Both the position numbers and the translations under genes were made by a program. From assembly GCA_015709635.1 (NCBI GenBank), contig CP054180.1:2294001-2358000 (forward strand): a stretch of DNA of 64,000 nt. The letters run 5' to 3'. This document shows positions 8,962 to 19,000 of the stretch, in pieces. The notes beneath the pieces are model-generated. The model saw only the letters and a list, made by a program, of their open reading frames with translations. It did not search any database and was not told the origin of the DNA. Every line of letters starts with the position of its first letter. Positions within the stretch are counted from its first letter, which is position 1. Origin of the DNA: Gammaproteobacteria bacterium. Lineage in GTDB: Bacteria > Pseudomonadota > Gammaproteobacteria > Burkholderiales > Nitrosomonadaceae.

Positions 8962-9600
8962 TCACCGGCTTGCCTGTTGCTTGACTTCTTCCAGCAATCC
9001 TTGTTTCACAATGAAATCGACGATCTGATCCACGCCCTCGCCCGTATGCAGATTGGTGAAAACAAACGGCCGGTCGCCGCGCATTTTCTTGGCGTCACGC
9101 GCCATGACATCCAGATTCGCCCCGACGTACGGCGCCAGATCCGTTTTGTTGATCACGAGAAGCGCCGAGCGCGTGATACCGGGGCCGCCCTTGCGGGGTA
9201 TTTTTTCACCGGCAGCGACATCGATCACATAGATCGTCAGATCGGAGAGCTCGGGGCTGAAGGTCGAGGCAAGATTATCACCGCCAGATTCAACCAGGAT
9301 CAGATCAAGATTGGGGAAATCAGCGGTCATGCGGGCAATCGCTTCGAGATTGATGGAAGCATCTTCGCGGATGGCCGTATGCGGACACCCGCCGGTTTCC
9401 ACACCCATCAAACGCTCCGGAGGCAGCGCATTGGCACGCAACAAAATCTCCATATCCTCCTTGGTGTAAATATCGTTGGTGATGACCGCCATCTCATAGC
9501 GATCGCGCATTCTCTTGCTCAACGCTTCGCACAACGCCGTCTTTCCTGATCCAACCGGACCGCCGATGCCGACTCGCAGGGGATTTGATGATTTATTCAT
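8962..9600 (-). CDS. ureG: Urease accessory GTPase UreG
   Basis: A 212-residue SIMIBI-class GTPase that delivers nickel to apo-urease in the UreDFG complex. The P-loop GPVGSGKT lies at residues 14-21, the metal-binding CPH motif at 72-74 (GGCPHTAI), the switch/ESGGDN segment follows, and the guanine-specificity NKTD is in the last third. Length matches the family. It follows ureF by 17 bp and precedes the urea transporter gene. Confidence 0.97.
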   Translation of the reverse strand: MNKSSNPLRVGIGGPVGSGKTALCEALSKRMRDRYEMAVITNDIYTKEDMEILLRANALPPERLMGVETGGCPHTAIREDASINLEAIARMTADFPNLDLILVESGGDNLASTFSPELSDLTIYVIDVAAGEKIPRKGGPGITRSALLVINKTDLAPYVGANLDVMARDAKKMRGDRPFVFTNLHTGEGVDQIVDFIVKQGLLEEVKQQASR

Positions 9601-9617
9601 GTCGTCTATCCAAAAAA

Positions 9618-10301
9618 TTATGATCGGTAAATTCTGCTATATTGCGTTTCATGCTGCATGGACAACAGCGACAATCCCGGCGCCCAATTGGATAATTCAT
9701 CGTCATCGAGCTGCTGCGCCCGCAGCGCCGCTTTTTCAATCGCATCGTGCAAGGAAAGCAACAAGCTTTGCCCTGCAACCTGACCGAGCGGAACCGATTT
9801 AACGCAAACCAGCACTTGATTCTCAACCATCGAGAACAGCATGCCGAGCAGCGCCGCCTGAGGCGGCACCGCAAGCGCTTCCGCCGCGCAGGCAAACGCC
9901 GTGGGCAGCGGAATTTCCGGTTGATCGGCCAGGATCGCGCGCAGCGAATCATCCGCAAGATTCAGATCGATGACGAGTTTTGCCAAGGAATAGCCCATTT
10001 GAATGGTTTCCGCGCGGAATTCAGCGGTATCGCGCGCAGCTATGAAACATCCGGTCCAATGATTGACGCTCGCCGCATCGCGCTGGGAAAAAGCTTTCAG
10101 CAAGCGCCATGCGACAGGCGCTTCAAAGTCTGCGGCAATACTCAAATATTCCGTGATCCAGGCACGCGCCGAGCTGTCGTTATGGACGATACCCTTCTCT
10201 ATTGCCGACTCCAAACCTTGCGAATAGGTATACGCGCCAACTGGCAGCGACGGACTCGCCAACTGCAGCAAACGAAGCAATAAGGCGGATTGCAAAGTCA
10301 T
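9618..10301 (-). CDS. ureF: Urease accessory protein UreF
   Basis: A 227-residue all-helical urease chaperone that bridges UreD and UreG. Family markers are LLQLASPSLPVGAYTYSQGLE near the start (the PxGxYxxSxGLE region), WRLLKAF and a conserved terminal segment ending in a Tyr-containing SQYSR-like tail. It is separated from ureE by only 2 bp and from ureG by 17 bp, so translation is likely coupled. Confidence 0.95.
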   Translation of the reverse strand: MTLQSALLLRLLQLASPSLPVGAYTYSQGLESAIEKGIVHNDSSARAWITEYLSIAADFEAPVAWRLLKAFSQRDAASVNHWTGCFIAARDTAEFRAETIQMGYSLAKLVIDLNLADDSLRAILADQPEIPLPTAFACAAEALAVPPQAALLGMLFSMVENQVLVCVKSVPLGQVAGQSLLLSLHDAIEKAALRAQQLDDDELSNWAPGLSLLSMQHETQYSRIYRS

Positions 10302-10303
10302 TC

Positions 10304-10828
10304 CTAGGAGTGTGGATCGGATGGCCGGTGAATCTTCTGCCGGGCCGGGATTGGCGCCAACGGACCATGCGCATGATAGTGGCCGTCGCCATGATGATGG
10401 TGTCCACCACCACCGTAAGCACCCGATTCCGGTTCAAATTGCGCATTCTCCTCGGTAATCGTAGCGCCCAAGCCCTCCAGCATTTGTTTCAAGACGCTAT
10501 CGGTATGGATACGCAGAAATCCTTCGCCGACTTGCGTTTGCGTATGCCGGTTACCCAGATGAAAAGCGCAGCGCAACAAATCGTACGGGGTGCGGCAGGT
10601 AATGCGGTACGTGGGTTCATGAGCTGCGACGATTTGTACTACCCGCCCATCGGCGCTTTTCAACAAATCATTATTGCGCAGCACGGTGCCGCGCTCGGTA
10701 AAAATCGCGACTTCCTCACCGGACGCAAGCACTGTTCTGAGCCGGCTGTTTTCGCGCATTTCATAAGGCAAAACCAGTTGCGCGAAAACCGATTCGGCCC
10801 GATCTATTTTAGTATTCAGCGTAATCAT
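10304..10828 (-). CDS. ureE: Urease nickel chaperone UreE, with a His-rich tail
   Basis: A 174-residue UreE that hands nickel to UreG. The N-terminal peptide-binding part (residues 1-70) and the C-terminal metal domain (HEPTYRI, YDLLRCAFHLGNRHT) are present. The tail holds GGGHHHHGDGHYHAHG, a nickel-storing histidine cluster found in some UreE proteins. The gene is separated from ureC by about 260 bp that contain an E1 inverted-repeat element, an unusual gap inside the urease operon. Confidence 0.95.
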   Translation of the reverse strand: MITLNTKIDRAESVFAQLVLPYEMRENSRLRTVLASGEEVAIFTERGTVLRNNDLLKSADGRVVQIVAAHEPTYRITCRTPYDLLRCAFHLGNRHTQTQVGEGFLRIHTDSVLKQMLEGLGATITEENAQFEPESGAYGGGGHHHHGDGHYHAHGPLAPIPARQKIHRPSDPHS

Positions 10829-10944
10829 CTGTTATTTTCGTCAGTTAGGGATTATCGAGGATCGCCATCATTGTAATTGTCGCATGACGGCGGTCCGCGG
10901 CAGAGCAACTTCAGAATGGAAAGTCTGCTCCGCCGCCGACATTC
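10829..10944. other. ureE leader outside the element
   Basis: About 116 bases between the ureE start and the E1 element hold no gene. Since the element separates ureE from ureC, this stretch may need to carry a ribosome site and possibly a promoter for ureEFG. I see no strong promoter by eye. Confidence 0.3.
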
Positions 10945-11092
10945 CTAGGGAAGCGCTGAAAAAGGTAGCGAGCGACGGCCAAACAAGGCGAAACCAGGTG
11001 AAAAAGCGCAATTTACAAGTTGTAAATGAGCATTTTGAACGTGATTTCAACGCAGTATGGCTGAGCGCAGTAGTTTTTCAGAGCTTCCCTAG
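10945..11092 (+). mobile_element. E1 inverted-repeat element, copy A, at the ureC stop codon
   Basis: A 140-bp element (10949-11088) between two CTAG copies (10945-10948 and 11089-11092). Its ends are GGAAGCGCTGAAAAA on the left and the inverse of GGAAGCTCTGAAAAA on the right (15 bp, one mismatch). The middle has further self-complementary arms around a TTTACAA/TTGTAAA centre. It has no coding capacity. The right CTAG supplies the stop codon TAG of ureC (complement of 11089-11091). Ends and 4-bp YTAR target fit non-autonomous (MITE-like) derivatives of IS5-type elements. Confidence 0.85.
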
Positions 11093-12795
11093 AATAGAAA
11101 GTACCGCTGCGCCATCGGCAATACATCCTCCGGACCGCATGTCAGCAACTGGCCGTCCGCGCGCACTTCATACGTTTCCGGATCGACTTCCATTTTCGGT
11201 GTTGCGCTGTTATGAATCATGTCTTTCTTGCGCAGATTCCGGGTATTCTTGACTGGAATAATGTGTTTATCGAGCTTCAACTGATCGATCAAATCTGCAT
11301 TAAGTGCTGCTTGCGAAGCGAATGTGAAACACGATGTCTTGATTCCTCCGCCATATCCCCCAAACATGTAGCGATAGTGCACGGGTTGCGGTGTTGGAAT
11401 TGAAGCATTGGGATCACCCATTAATGATGCGGCAATCATTCCACCTTTTAAAATCATCGATGGTTTTACGCCAAAGAAAGCCGGTCTCCATAACACCAGA
11501 TCGGCATACTTGCCAACTTCAATGGAGCCGATTGCATGCGAAATACCGTGTGTGATAGCTGGATTAATGGTGTATTTGGCAACGTATCGCTTTACGCGGA
11601 AATTGTCATTCTTTGAGTTATCTTCCTGCAGTGTTCCGCGTTGTACCTTCATCTTGTGAGCGGTTTGCCATGTACGCAATACGACTTCACCGATACGTCC
11701 CATGGCCTGCGAATCCGAAGACATCATGGAGATGGCGCCCATGTCATGCAGAATATCTTCGGCGGCAATGGTTTCCTTACGGATGCGTGATTCCGCAAAG
11801 GCAAGATCTTCCGCAATATTGGCATGCAGATGATGGCATACCATCAGCATATCAAGATGTTCATCCAGTGTATTGACCGTATAAGGACGAGTTGGATTGG
11901 TCGATGACGGCAAAACGTTATCTTGACCTACGACTGCGATGATATCCGGTGCATGCCCACCACCTGCACCTTCAGTATGAAAGGTATGGATGGTCCGGTC
12001 TTTCATCGCGGCAATGGTATTTTCCAAATAACCGCCTTCATTAATGGTGTCGGTATGAATAGCAACCTGTACATCATATTTATCCGCAACATTCAAGCAG
12101 TTATCAATAGCTGCATAAGTTGTACCCCAGTCTTCATGAAGCTTTAGACCACAAGCGCCGGCAAAAACTTGTTCTTCAAGTGGCGTTGGCAGACTGGTAT
12201 TACCTTTACCAAAAAAACCTGTATTCATTACTAACCCATCCGATGCTCTGAGCATGGAATGAATATGCCAAGGCCCCGGTGTACAAGTGGTTGCTGCTGT
12301 TCCTACTGCTGGACCTGTACCGCCTCCCAGCATGGTGGTGATGCCATTCATCATGGCATCTTCAGCTTGCTGTGGCGAAATGAAGTGAATGTGCGTATCT
12401 ACACCTCCGGCGGTAATGATCAAATTCTCACCCGCAATGATTTCAGTGGCTGAACCAATGATCATCGTAACATTAGGTTGAATATCAGGATTTCCGGCTT
12501 TGCCGATGTTGGCAATTTTGCCACCCTTGATGCCGATATCGGCTTTGACGATTCCCCAATGATCGATAATGACTGCATTGGTAATGACTGTGTCCATGAC
12601 ATCTGCGTGATTGTGCTGCGATTGCCCCATGCCGTCGCGTATCACTTTTCCACCGCCGAATTTTACTTCCTCGCCATAGGTGGTGAAGTCTCTTTCAATT
12701 TCGATGAAAAGTTCGGTATCGGCCAGACGGACACGGTCGCCGGTTGTCGGCCCCATCATTTCCGCATAGGTTTGGCGGGAAATTTTTACGCTCAT
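11089..12795 (-). CDS. ureC: Urease alpha subunit UreC
   Basis: The catalytic 568-residue subunit, which hydrolyses urea to ammonia and carbamate at a di-nickel site. All ligands are visible: H135 and H137 (DTHIHF), the carbamylated lysine K218 and H220 (GLKLHEDWG), H247 (AIHTDT), H273 (TFHTEGAGGGHAPD), the flap C320-H321 (MVCHHLH) and D361 (SSDSQAMGR). Length is normal. It ends in the usual MAQRYFLF, and its TAG stop lies inside the CTAG target of an E1 element, so the insertion has kept the protein intact. It is 33 bp after ureB, with GGAG-type ribosome site. Confidence 0.99.
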   Translation of the reverse strand: MSVKISRQTYAEMMGPTTGDRVRLADTELFIEIERDFTTYGEEVKFGGGKVIRDGMGQSQHNHADVMDTVITNAVIIDHWGIVKADIGIKGGKIANIGKAGNPDIQPNVTMIIGSATEIIAGENLIITAGGVDTHIHFISPQQAEDAMMNGITTMLGGGTGPAVGTAATTCTPGPWHIHSMLRASDGLVMNTGFFGKGNTSLPTPLEEQVFAGACGLKLHEDWGTTYAAIDNCLNVADKYDVQVAIHTDTINEGGYLENTIAAMKDRTIHTFHTEGAGGGHAPDIIAVVGQDNVLPSSTNPTRPYTVNTLDEHLDMLMVCHHLHANIAEDLAFAESRIRKETIAAEDILHDMGAISMMSSDSQAMGRIGEVVLRTWQTAHKMKVQRGTLQEDNSKNDNFRVKRYVAKYTINPAITHGISHAIGSIEVGKYADLVLWRPAFFGVKPSMILKGGMIAASLMGDPNASIPTPQPVHYRYMFGGYGGGIKTSCFTFASQAALNADLIDQLKLDKHIIPVKNTRNLRKKDMIHNSATPKMEVDPETYEVRADGQLLTCGPEDVLPMAQRYFLF

Positions 12796-12828
12796 TTTTT
12801 TACTCCTACAAAATTGTTGTGAACCAAA

Positions 12829-13149
12829 CTATTTCAGTTTGCCCATCACTTTCTGATTGAATCCATACACGATCCGATCACCCGCGAGCTCGACGAGCTC
12901 CACGGTTCTCTCTTGTCCGGGCTCGAAGCGGATGGCCGTGCCTGCCATAATATTCAGGCGCATGCCATACGCCGCATCACGGTCAAATTTCATGGCGGAG
13001 TTGACTTCGTAAAAATGAAAGTGAGAACCTATCTGGATCGGACGATCCCCGCCATTGGAAACGGTCAGGGTTTTGGTTTTTCTGCCGACATTCAGCTCGA
13101 TTTCACCCGGTTCGGTAAACACTTCGCCTGGAATCATGGGCACTCTCAT
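12829..13149 (-). CDS. ureB: Urease beta subunit UreB
   Basis: A 106-residue structural subunit. It begins MRVPMIPGEVFTEPGEIELN and has the conserved DRPIQIGSHFHFYEVN and GTAIRFEPGQ segments. It builds the (UreABC)3 complex with UreA and UreC and is needed for the active-site flap. It is 23 bp after ureA, which keeps the standard ureABC order with separate genes for each subunit. Confidence 0.98.
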   Translation of the reverse strand: MRVPMIPGEVFTEPGEIELNVGRKTKTLTVSNGGDRPIQIGSHFHFYEVNSAMKFDRDAAYGMRLNIMAGTAIRFEPGQERTVELVELAGDRIVYGFNQKVMGKLK

Positions 13150-13172
13150 GGCATTCTCCTATTGCTTATTCG

Positions 13173-13475
13173 TTAAATAATCGGATTATGAACGGTGACC
13201 AGTTTGGTTCCGTCGGGAAATGTCGCTTCCACCTGAATATCCGGAATCATCTCGGGAACGCCTTCCATGACATCAGCACGAGTCAGTATCTTTTGTCCAC
13301 CTGTCATCAATTCAGCTACTGTTCGACCATCTCTGGCGCCTTCCAATACTGCGCAGGTAATCAATGCGACAGCTTCTGGGTAGTTGAGTCGCAGGCCACG
13401 AGCTCTACGTTTTTCGGCTAGCAATCCAGCGGTAAAAATTTGCAGTTTGTCTTTCTCTCTAGGTGTTAAATCCAT
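13173..13475 (-). CDS. ureA: Urease gamma subunit UreA
   Basis: A 100-residue structural subunit of normal length, beginning MDLTPREKDKLQIFTAGLLA with the conserved LNYPEAVALI, ARDGRTVAELM and MIPDIQVEATFPDGTKLVTV segments. It precedes ureB in the operon. The 92 bp between it and ureD have a short AGGAGAAA-like ribosome site just before the start. Confidence 0.98.
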   Translation of the reverse strand: MDLTPREKDKLQIFTAGLLAEKRRARGLRLNYPEAVALITCAVLEGARDGRTVAELMTGGQKILTRADVMEGVPEMIPDIQVEATFPDGTKLVTVHNPII

Positions 13476-13567
13476 CGCTTTTCTCCTGGGTAAAGTTACA
13501 TTTACAACTTAGCCGTTGCCGTATCCGAAGATAAATAAAAAAATCTTACCGGCGGCGCCAGCGTCAA

Positions 13568-14521
13568 TCATGTGTTCCACATCCTGGGAACAATCGCGGG
13601 GCGCCCGAGAATTTCCGGGCGGAACAAACCCCAAGCGCGCAGCATGATATGCCGCGCCGCCTCGCTCGAATTGCCCAAGTAACGGACCGCGGTAATCGCT
13701 TTAAGCTGAGAAACGCCGGTCTGACCGGAATTACCGGCGATTGCCGCGGATTCTTCGCGCGCCAAATCGATCAATCCTTGCGGTATCGGTTTTCCGGTCA
13801 CCAGAAGCGTGGCGCACACCGGTTTACCCGATAGAGCGAGCGGACCGTGCATGGCGGTGCTCTCACCGTGCAGCCGTATCTGCTCCAGCCAAATCATCGT
13901 GCCGTTACGCCGGATACTCGTGCGCTGCTTGATCTGACCGCTATTGAATGTCTCTCCCGATGCCGTGCGTCCGAAGCACAATATTTCGCACCCCACGTAA
14001 GTGGCATCATTTTCCAGCGTTACTTGGTGATCGATGTTGACATTGGCGTTGTTGAAAAAAATAGTTTCTTGCGGCGCCCATTCGAGAGCGGCGCCTTTAT
14101 TGACGCTGAGCGTGATTTTCTGCTGCGAGGTATGGCCGTTGGCTTTGTACCATTTCGCTGCGCCGGGTGTCGTGATCTGCACCTTTGCAGCCGCGCCGAC
14201 ATGCGCCGAGATTTCCAATTGATCGCCGCCGACAACGCCCCCGGGCGGATGAATGATGACGGCATGACAAACTTCCCGGCCTTCCGGATAGAGCGGTTTT
14301 TGTACCAGCAGCGGACCGAAATGATCCCGCGCCACCAGGCGGGAAGAACCGTCAATATCCGCAAATTCCAATGCTAATTTTGCTTGCAGCGGCTTATCGC
14401 AGCTAATCGCGGACTGCGGCAAAGCCTCGCGCTGTGACTCGCGATCACTCACAACCGTCAAATTCTGCTGCCGAGTGGATGATTCTTCTGAAGATGTGGA
14501 TAACTGCATGCGCATGATCAT
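13568..14521 (-). CDS. ureD: Urease accessory protein UreD (UreH)
   Basis: A 317-residue urease chaperone that docks on the apo-enzyme and passes nickel through its channel from UreG/UreF. The conserved core is visible: LVARDHFGPLLVQKPLYPEG, HPPGGVVGGDQL, TTPGAAKWYK, LEWAPQETIFF and GCEILCFGRTASGE. The first 45 residues are a low-complexity head rich in Ser/Gln, so a later start is possible. It is the first urease gene, 24 bp after the porin gene. Confidence 0.95.
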   Translation of the reverse strand: MIMRMQLSTSSEESSTRQQNLTVVSDRESQREALPQSAISCDKPLQAKLALEFADIDGSSRLVARDHFGPLLVQKPLYPEGREVCHAVIIHPPGGVVGGDQLEISAHVGAAAKVQITTPGAAKWYKANGHTSQQKITLSVNKGAALEWAPQETIFFNNANVNIDHQVTLENDATYVGCEILCFGRTASGETFNSGQIKQRTSIRRNGTMIWLEQIRLHGESTAMHGPLALSGKPVCATLLVTGKPIPQGLIDLAREESAAIAGNSGQTGVSQLKAITAVRYLGNSSEAARHIMLRAWGLFRPEILGRPAIVPRMWNT

Positions 14522-14545
14522 TTACCGAAGGTATTCTTGCGGAAT

Positions 14546-15832
14546 CTAAATCTGCAATTGGAAAGAAATCTTAAAAACGTCAAGCGCCTGCCCCGTTACA
14601 CCCGGCGCATAATTCAAACCCTTCATGAGCAGGTCGCCATGCTGATAGTACGCTGAGATGCGCGCATTGAAACCGTCGATAATATAATTCAAACCGGCTT
14701 CGATTTCTTCCCGGTTGCTGCTGCGATTCGGTTGAATGCTGGTAAACCGGCCATAGGGTTGAAAATGCCCGATGCCGACTTTGGTTGGAAACATATAAAG
14801 ACCCGTGACGGTCCACGATTTGCCGTCAAACATGCAGAAACAATCCTTATCGCTAAACGCAGCGGTCGAGTAATTGGCATAGAACTGCTTGTATTCGGCG
14901 TTGGTGGTAAAAACACCCAGGTTTCTTGGCAGCACTTTTTCAAACAGCAAATCCCCGGTAAAACCGAGAAAATCGCTGCGATGCGCGAGCGATCCGGCAC
15001 CGTTTTTCTGGTACGACATACCGAACGCCAGCGCCAAAATGTCTCCCGCTTTACCGTAATACGTGCTGGAGGTGTAATAACCCGGATTCTTCTCCGGATT
15101 CAGGAAATTATAAGTTACACGCGCAGCAGTAAGCACTGAGCCGCCTTGATTGGGACCCGCGGTATGCGTCGATTCCAATCCGCGATAAACCCCCATGGCG
15201 TAACCCAACGTTCCTGGCACAATCTTCGGTTCCGCATTGCCCCAGAAAGTCACACCATCGTCACGGCCATAACGCCCGGCACCGCCATCGCCGAATTTGG
15301 TGCTGAAATCCTGCGAAAAGAACGGCGTTTTGAAAGCATCGTGGGTCGCCTGGAAAAAGGGGCCGCTTAATTCCCCCCGTTCGGTCGGCACCAGCATACG
15401 GCCGCCCCAGATATTGAAATAACGGTTGAACTCGAATTTTGCGATGGCGTCGAGCACGTTATAGGACATTCTAGGGTTATCCCCGGCGCTGGTATTGTTA
15501 CAGAAGAAACAATCGGTATTGACTTCGAACTTCAAATGCTCGCTGAACTGGCCGTTCAAATAAATACGCGCATTATCGTTGCTGTAGTTGCCGCCGTTCA
15601 AATTGCCGTTAAGATTCTCCGTCCACAGTCCGGAACCGCGATAGCCCGCACCCAGGCTGATCCATCGTGTTTCGCTGGATTTTACTTTGAGTTTGTCGGA
15701 AATGGGCTTCATCGACACATCCATTGCAGAAGCCTGAAATGCCGCGAAGAAAAAAATACCGGACAGTATGGAAAGCAGAAAAAAATTCGCTCTTCGTGCT
15801 TTTGTCTGCAAATTGTCAGTGTCTGTCTTCAT
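14546..15832 (-). CDS. Outer-membrane porin, probably for urea entry
   Basis: A 428-residue exported beta-barrel protein. A signal peptide (FFLLSILSGIFFFAAFQASA) is followed by alternating beta strands typical of porins (ISLGAGYRGSGLW, ARIYLNGQFSEHLKFEVNTD), a loop with two close cysteines (CFFC), and a strand ending FKISFQLQI with a terminal hydrophobic residue. It reads in the same direction as ureD and ends only 24 bp upstream of it, so it is likely co-transcribed with the urease genes. A role in urea or other small-solute entry is inferred from that context alone. The protein could equally be a general porin. Confidence 0.75.
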   Translation of the reverse strand: MKTDTDNLQTKARRANFFLLSILSGIFFFAAFQASAMDVSMKPISDKLKVKSSETRWISLGAGYRGSGLWTENLNGNLNGGNYSNDNARIYLNGQFSEHLKFEVNTDCFFCNNTSAGDNPRMSYNVLDAIAKFEFNRYFNIWGGRMLVPTERGELSGPFFQATHDAFKTPFFSQDFSTKFGDGGAGRYGRDDGVTFWGNAEPKIVPGTLGYAMGVYRGLESTHTAGPNQGGSVLTAARVTYNFLNPEKNPGYYTSSTYYGKAGDILALAFGMSYQKNGAGSLAHRSDFLGFTGDLLFEKVLPRNLGVFTTNAEYKQFYANYSTAAFSDKDCFCMFDGKSWTVTGLYMFPTKVGIGHFQPYGRFTSIQPNRSSNREEIEAGLNYIIDGFNARISAYYQHGDLLMKGLNYAPGVTGQALDVFKISFQLQI

Positions 15833-16087
15833 ACCGCTACTTTCCTCTAATCGTTTATCAAAACGGACGGCTGGTTAACAACCAAGGCACGCAAAACTTA
15901 CACAGCCGCATATTTTAGATCAGTTTTTTAGCCGGCTGGATTTGTAATATTTTTCCCTGTTTTGTGTGAATCAAGAGGATAGGATGTTTGATATGATGCT
16001 CACCGTACCGTGAAGAAAATCATACTGCTGTACAAATACTGTGAAATCTCCCGCAATCATCAGAACTGTTAAAACCCGTCCAACAAC

Positions 16088-19000
16088 ATGCAAAAATCAT
16101 TAAAACTCGCCACCGCCTGCTTAATTTTCACCGTTCTTCTGTTCAACAGCCTGATGGCTGCAGCAAGCAACACAACGTTCCATCATCACATGGAAATCCA
16201 ATTGTCGCCGGATACATCCGAAATCGTTGTTTCCGACCGGATTCAAATCCCGGATCACGTGCGCAGTGCCAAAGAGCCCGTGCAACTCGAATTCTTTTTG
16301 CACGCCGGTTTATCGATCACGGATGTTCAAGGTGCCACAATCCAAGCGGATGAGAACGAGGTCGCGCTGAAATCCCGGCCGATTTCGATCCGGCACTATC
16401 GCGTAACGCTAGCGCCGGAACAACAGGAATTCACGTTGCAATACGACGGCCAGATCCATCACGCAGTACAAGGGCCGGGGCAGGAATATGCGCGCAGTTT
16501 CGGTTCGACACCGGGGGTGATTTCGCCGGAAGGTGTTTTTCTGGCCAATGCCAGCGCCTGGTATCCGCAATTCGGCGATGCGCTGGTGTCGTTTCAGCTC
16601 GACATTCAAATTCCATCCGGTTGGGATGTGGTGAGCCAGGGATCGCTATTGCGTGAGAATGGCGCCAGTGAAACGCAACATGTCGTCTGGGAGGAAAAGC
16701 AGCCGCAAGACGATATCTACTTGATCGCCGCGAAATTCCAACGCTATGCGCAATCAGCCGGCGCGGTCAATGCGCTGGTGTATTTGCGCAATGCCGATCA
16801 ACCGTTAGCGCAGAAATATCTGGATGCGACGGCGCAGTACATCGCCATGTACAACAAACTGATCGGCCCCTATCCTTACAGCAAGTTCGCACTGGTGGAG
16901 AATTTCTGGGAAACCGGTTACGGCATGCCGTCGTTCACGCTACTTGGTCCGAAGGTGATTCGCTTCCCGTTCATTTTGCATTCGTCGTACCCTCACGAGA
17001 TTCTGCACAATTACTGGGGCAACGGCGTGTTCGTCGACTACGCCAAAGGCAATTGGGCGGAAGGATTGACCGCTTATCTAGCGGATCACCTGATCAACGA
17101 GCAGCGCGGCAAAGGCGATGAATACCGCCGCGACGTGCTGCAAAAATACGCGGATTTCGTCGGCAAGGAGAAGGATTTTCCGATTATCCGCTTCGTCTCG
17201 CGCCATAGCGCCAGTTCGGAAGCGGTCGGCTACGGCAAGACCATGATGTTTTTTCACATGCTGCGGCTGGAACTGGGCGATGAAGTATTCACGAAAGCGC
17301 TGCGGCGTTTCTACCAGCAATTCAAATTCCAGCAAGCGACGTTCGCCGATTTGCTCACCACGTTCAATGCCGTCACCGGCAAGGATCTGACGCAGCGATT
17401 CGAGCAATGGGTGCAACGCGCCGGTGCGCCGGATCTGGTGTTGCGCAGCGCGGAAACCGAACCTCACGGCGACGGCTATAAACTCACGCTCACCGTCGAA
17501 CAAACGCAAGCAGGCGAAGCGTATCGCTTGCAAGTACCGGTCGCTGTCACGCTGGCAGGCGAAGATATGGCGACCGAATCGCATATTGTCGTCGAGCGGC
17601 CCAGACAAACTGTCGAGATGACGTTCGCCCATCGTCCGATCCGCATCGATCTCGATCCGCGTTTCGATGTGTTCCGCCGTTTGGATAATCGCGAGATTCC
17701 CTCGGCCTTATCGCAAGGCTTCGGCGCGGAGAAACCGCTGTTGATCTTGCCGACACAGGAACAAAAAGCCGTGCTGGAAGCATACCGCGCGCTGGCGGCG
17801 AATTGGCAGAAAACCCAATCGAATCCGTTGGAAATCGTCACCGACGAGCAATTAAAAACGCTGCCGGAAGATCGCACTGTCTGGATTCTGGGCTGGCAAA
17901 ACCGGTTTGCCGGCGCACTGCCGAAAGCTCTGGCGGACCGTGGCGTTGCTGTTCAGCGCCAGCAACTGCAACTGGAGCGTAAAAGCTATCCGCAAGCCGG
18001 TCACGCCATGGTGCTGACCGCCCGGCAACCCGCCGATCCCGGCAAAACCCTGTTATGGGTTGCCGCCGATAATCCCAAGGCCATCGCCGAACTCGCCAAC
18101 AAACTGCCGCATTACCGCAAGTACAGTTACCTGGTGTTCAAGGGTGACGAGCTGACCAATATCGACAAAGGCCAATGGCCGGTTCTGCAATCGCCGTTGT
18201 CGCAGCCGGTGCGGCAAAAAGACGGCTACGCGCTCGATGCCGCGCTCACGGCGCACGCCGGTATCACCAAACCGCGCCGGGCGCTGGCGGAACTGCCACC
18301 GGTCTTTTCCGAAAGCCGCATGATGGCGGATATCACGCATCTGTCGCACCATTCGTTCAAGGGACGCGAACTGGGCACGCCGGAACTGGATGAAGCGGCA
18401 ACGTATATCGCCAAGCAATTTCAGCACATCGGTTTGTTGCCCGGCGGTGACGACAATAGCTTTTTCCAGACCTGGCAGCAGGATGCCGGTCTGCCGAAAG
18501 GCAATATCACGCTGCGTAACATCGTCGGCATTCTACCCGGCACCAACCCGCAGCTCGCCGGACAAAGCCTGGTGATCGGCGCGCATTACGATCATCTCGG
18601 CACTGGCTGGCCGGATGTGCGTGCCGCGCATCAAGGCAAAATCCACCACGGCGCCGACGACAACGCCAGCGGCATCGCCGTCATGCTGGAACTCGCGCGT
18701 CAGATCGCGCCGAAATGGCAACCGGAGCGCACCGTCATTTTCGTTGCGTTCACCGGCGAAGAAGCCAATCTGCTCGGCTCCAGGCATTATGTCCGCAGCA
18801 GCGAAAAATTCCCGGCGGGAAAAATCATCGCGATGTTGAATCTGGACACCGTCGGACGGCTGGACAACAATCCGGTCACGGTATTCGGCATCGGCACTGC
18901 GCGTGAACTGGTGCACATCTTCCGCGGCGCGAGCTTCGTCACCGGCATCCCGGTCAACGCCGTGCAAGACGACTTCGGCTCCAGCGATCAAGCCGCATTC

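Noticed and set aside
17078..17632. 184-codon minus-strand open frame
   Set aside because: Antisense of the M1-M28 peptidase gene in GC-rich codons.
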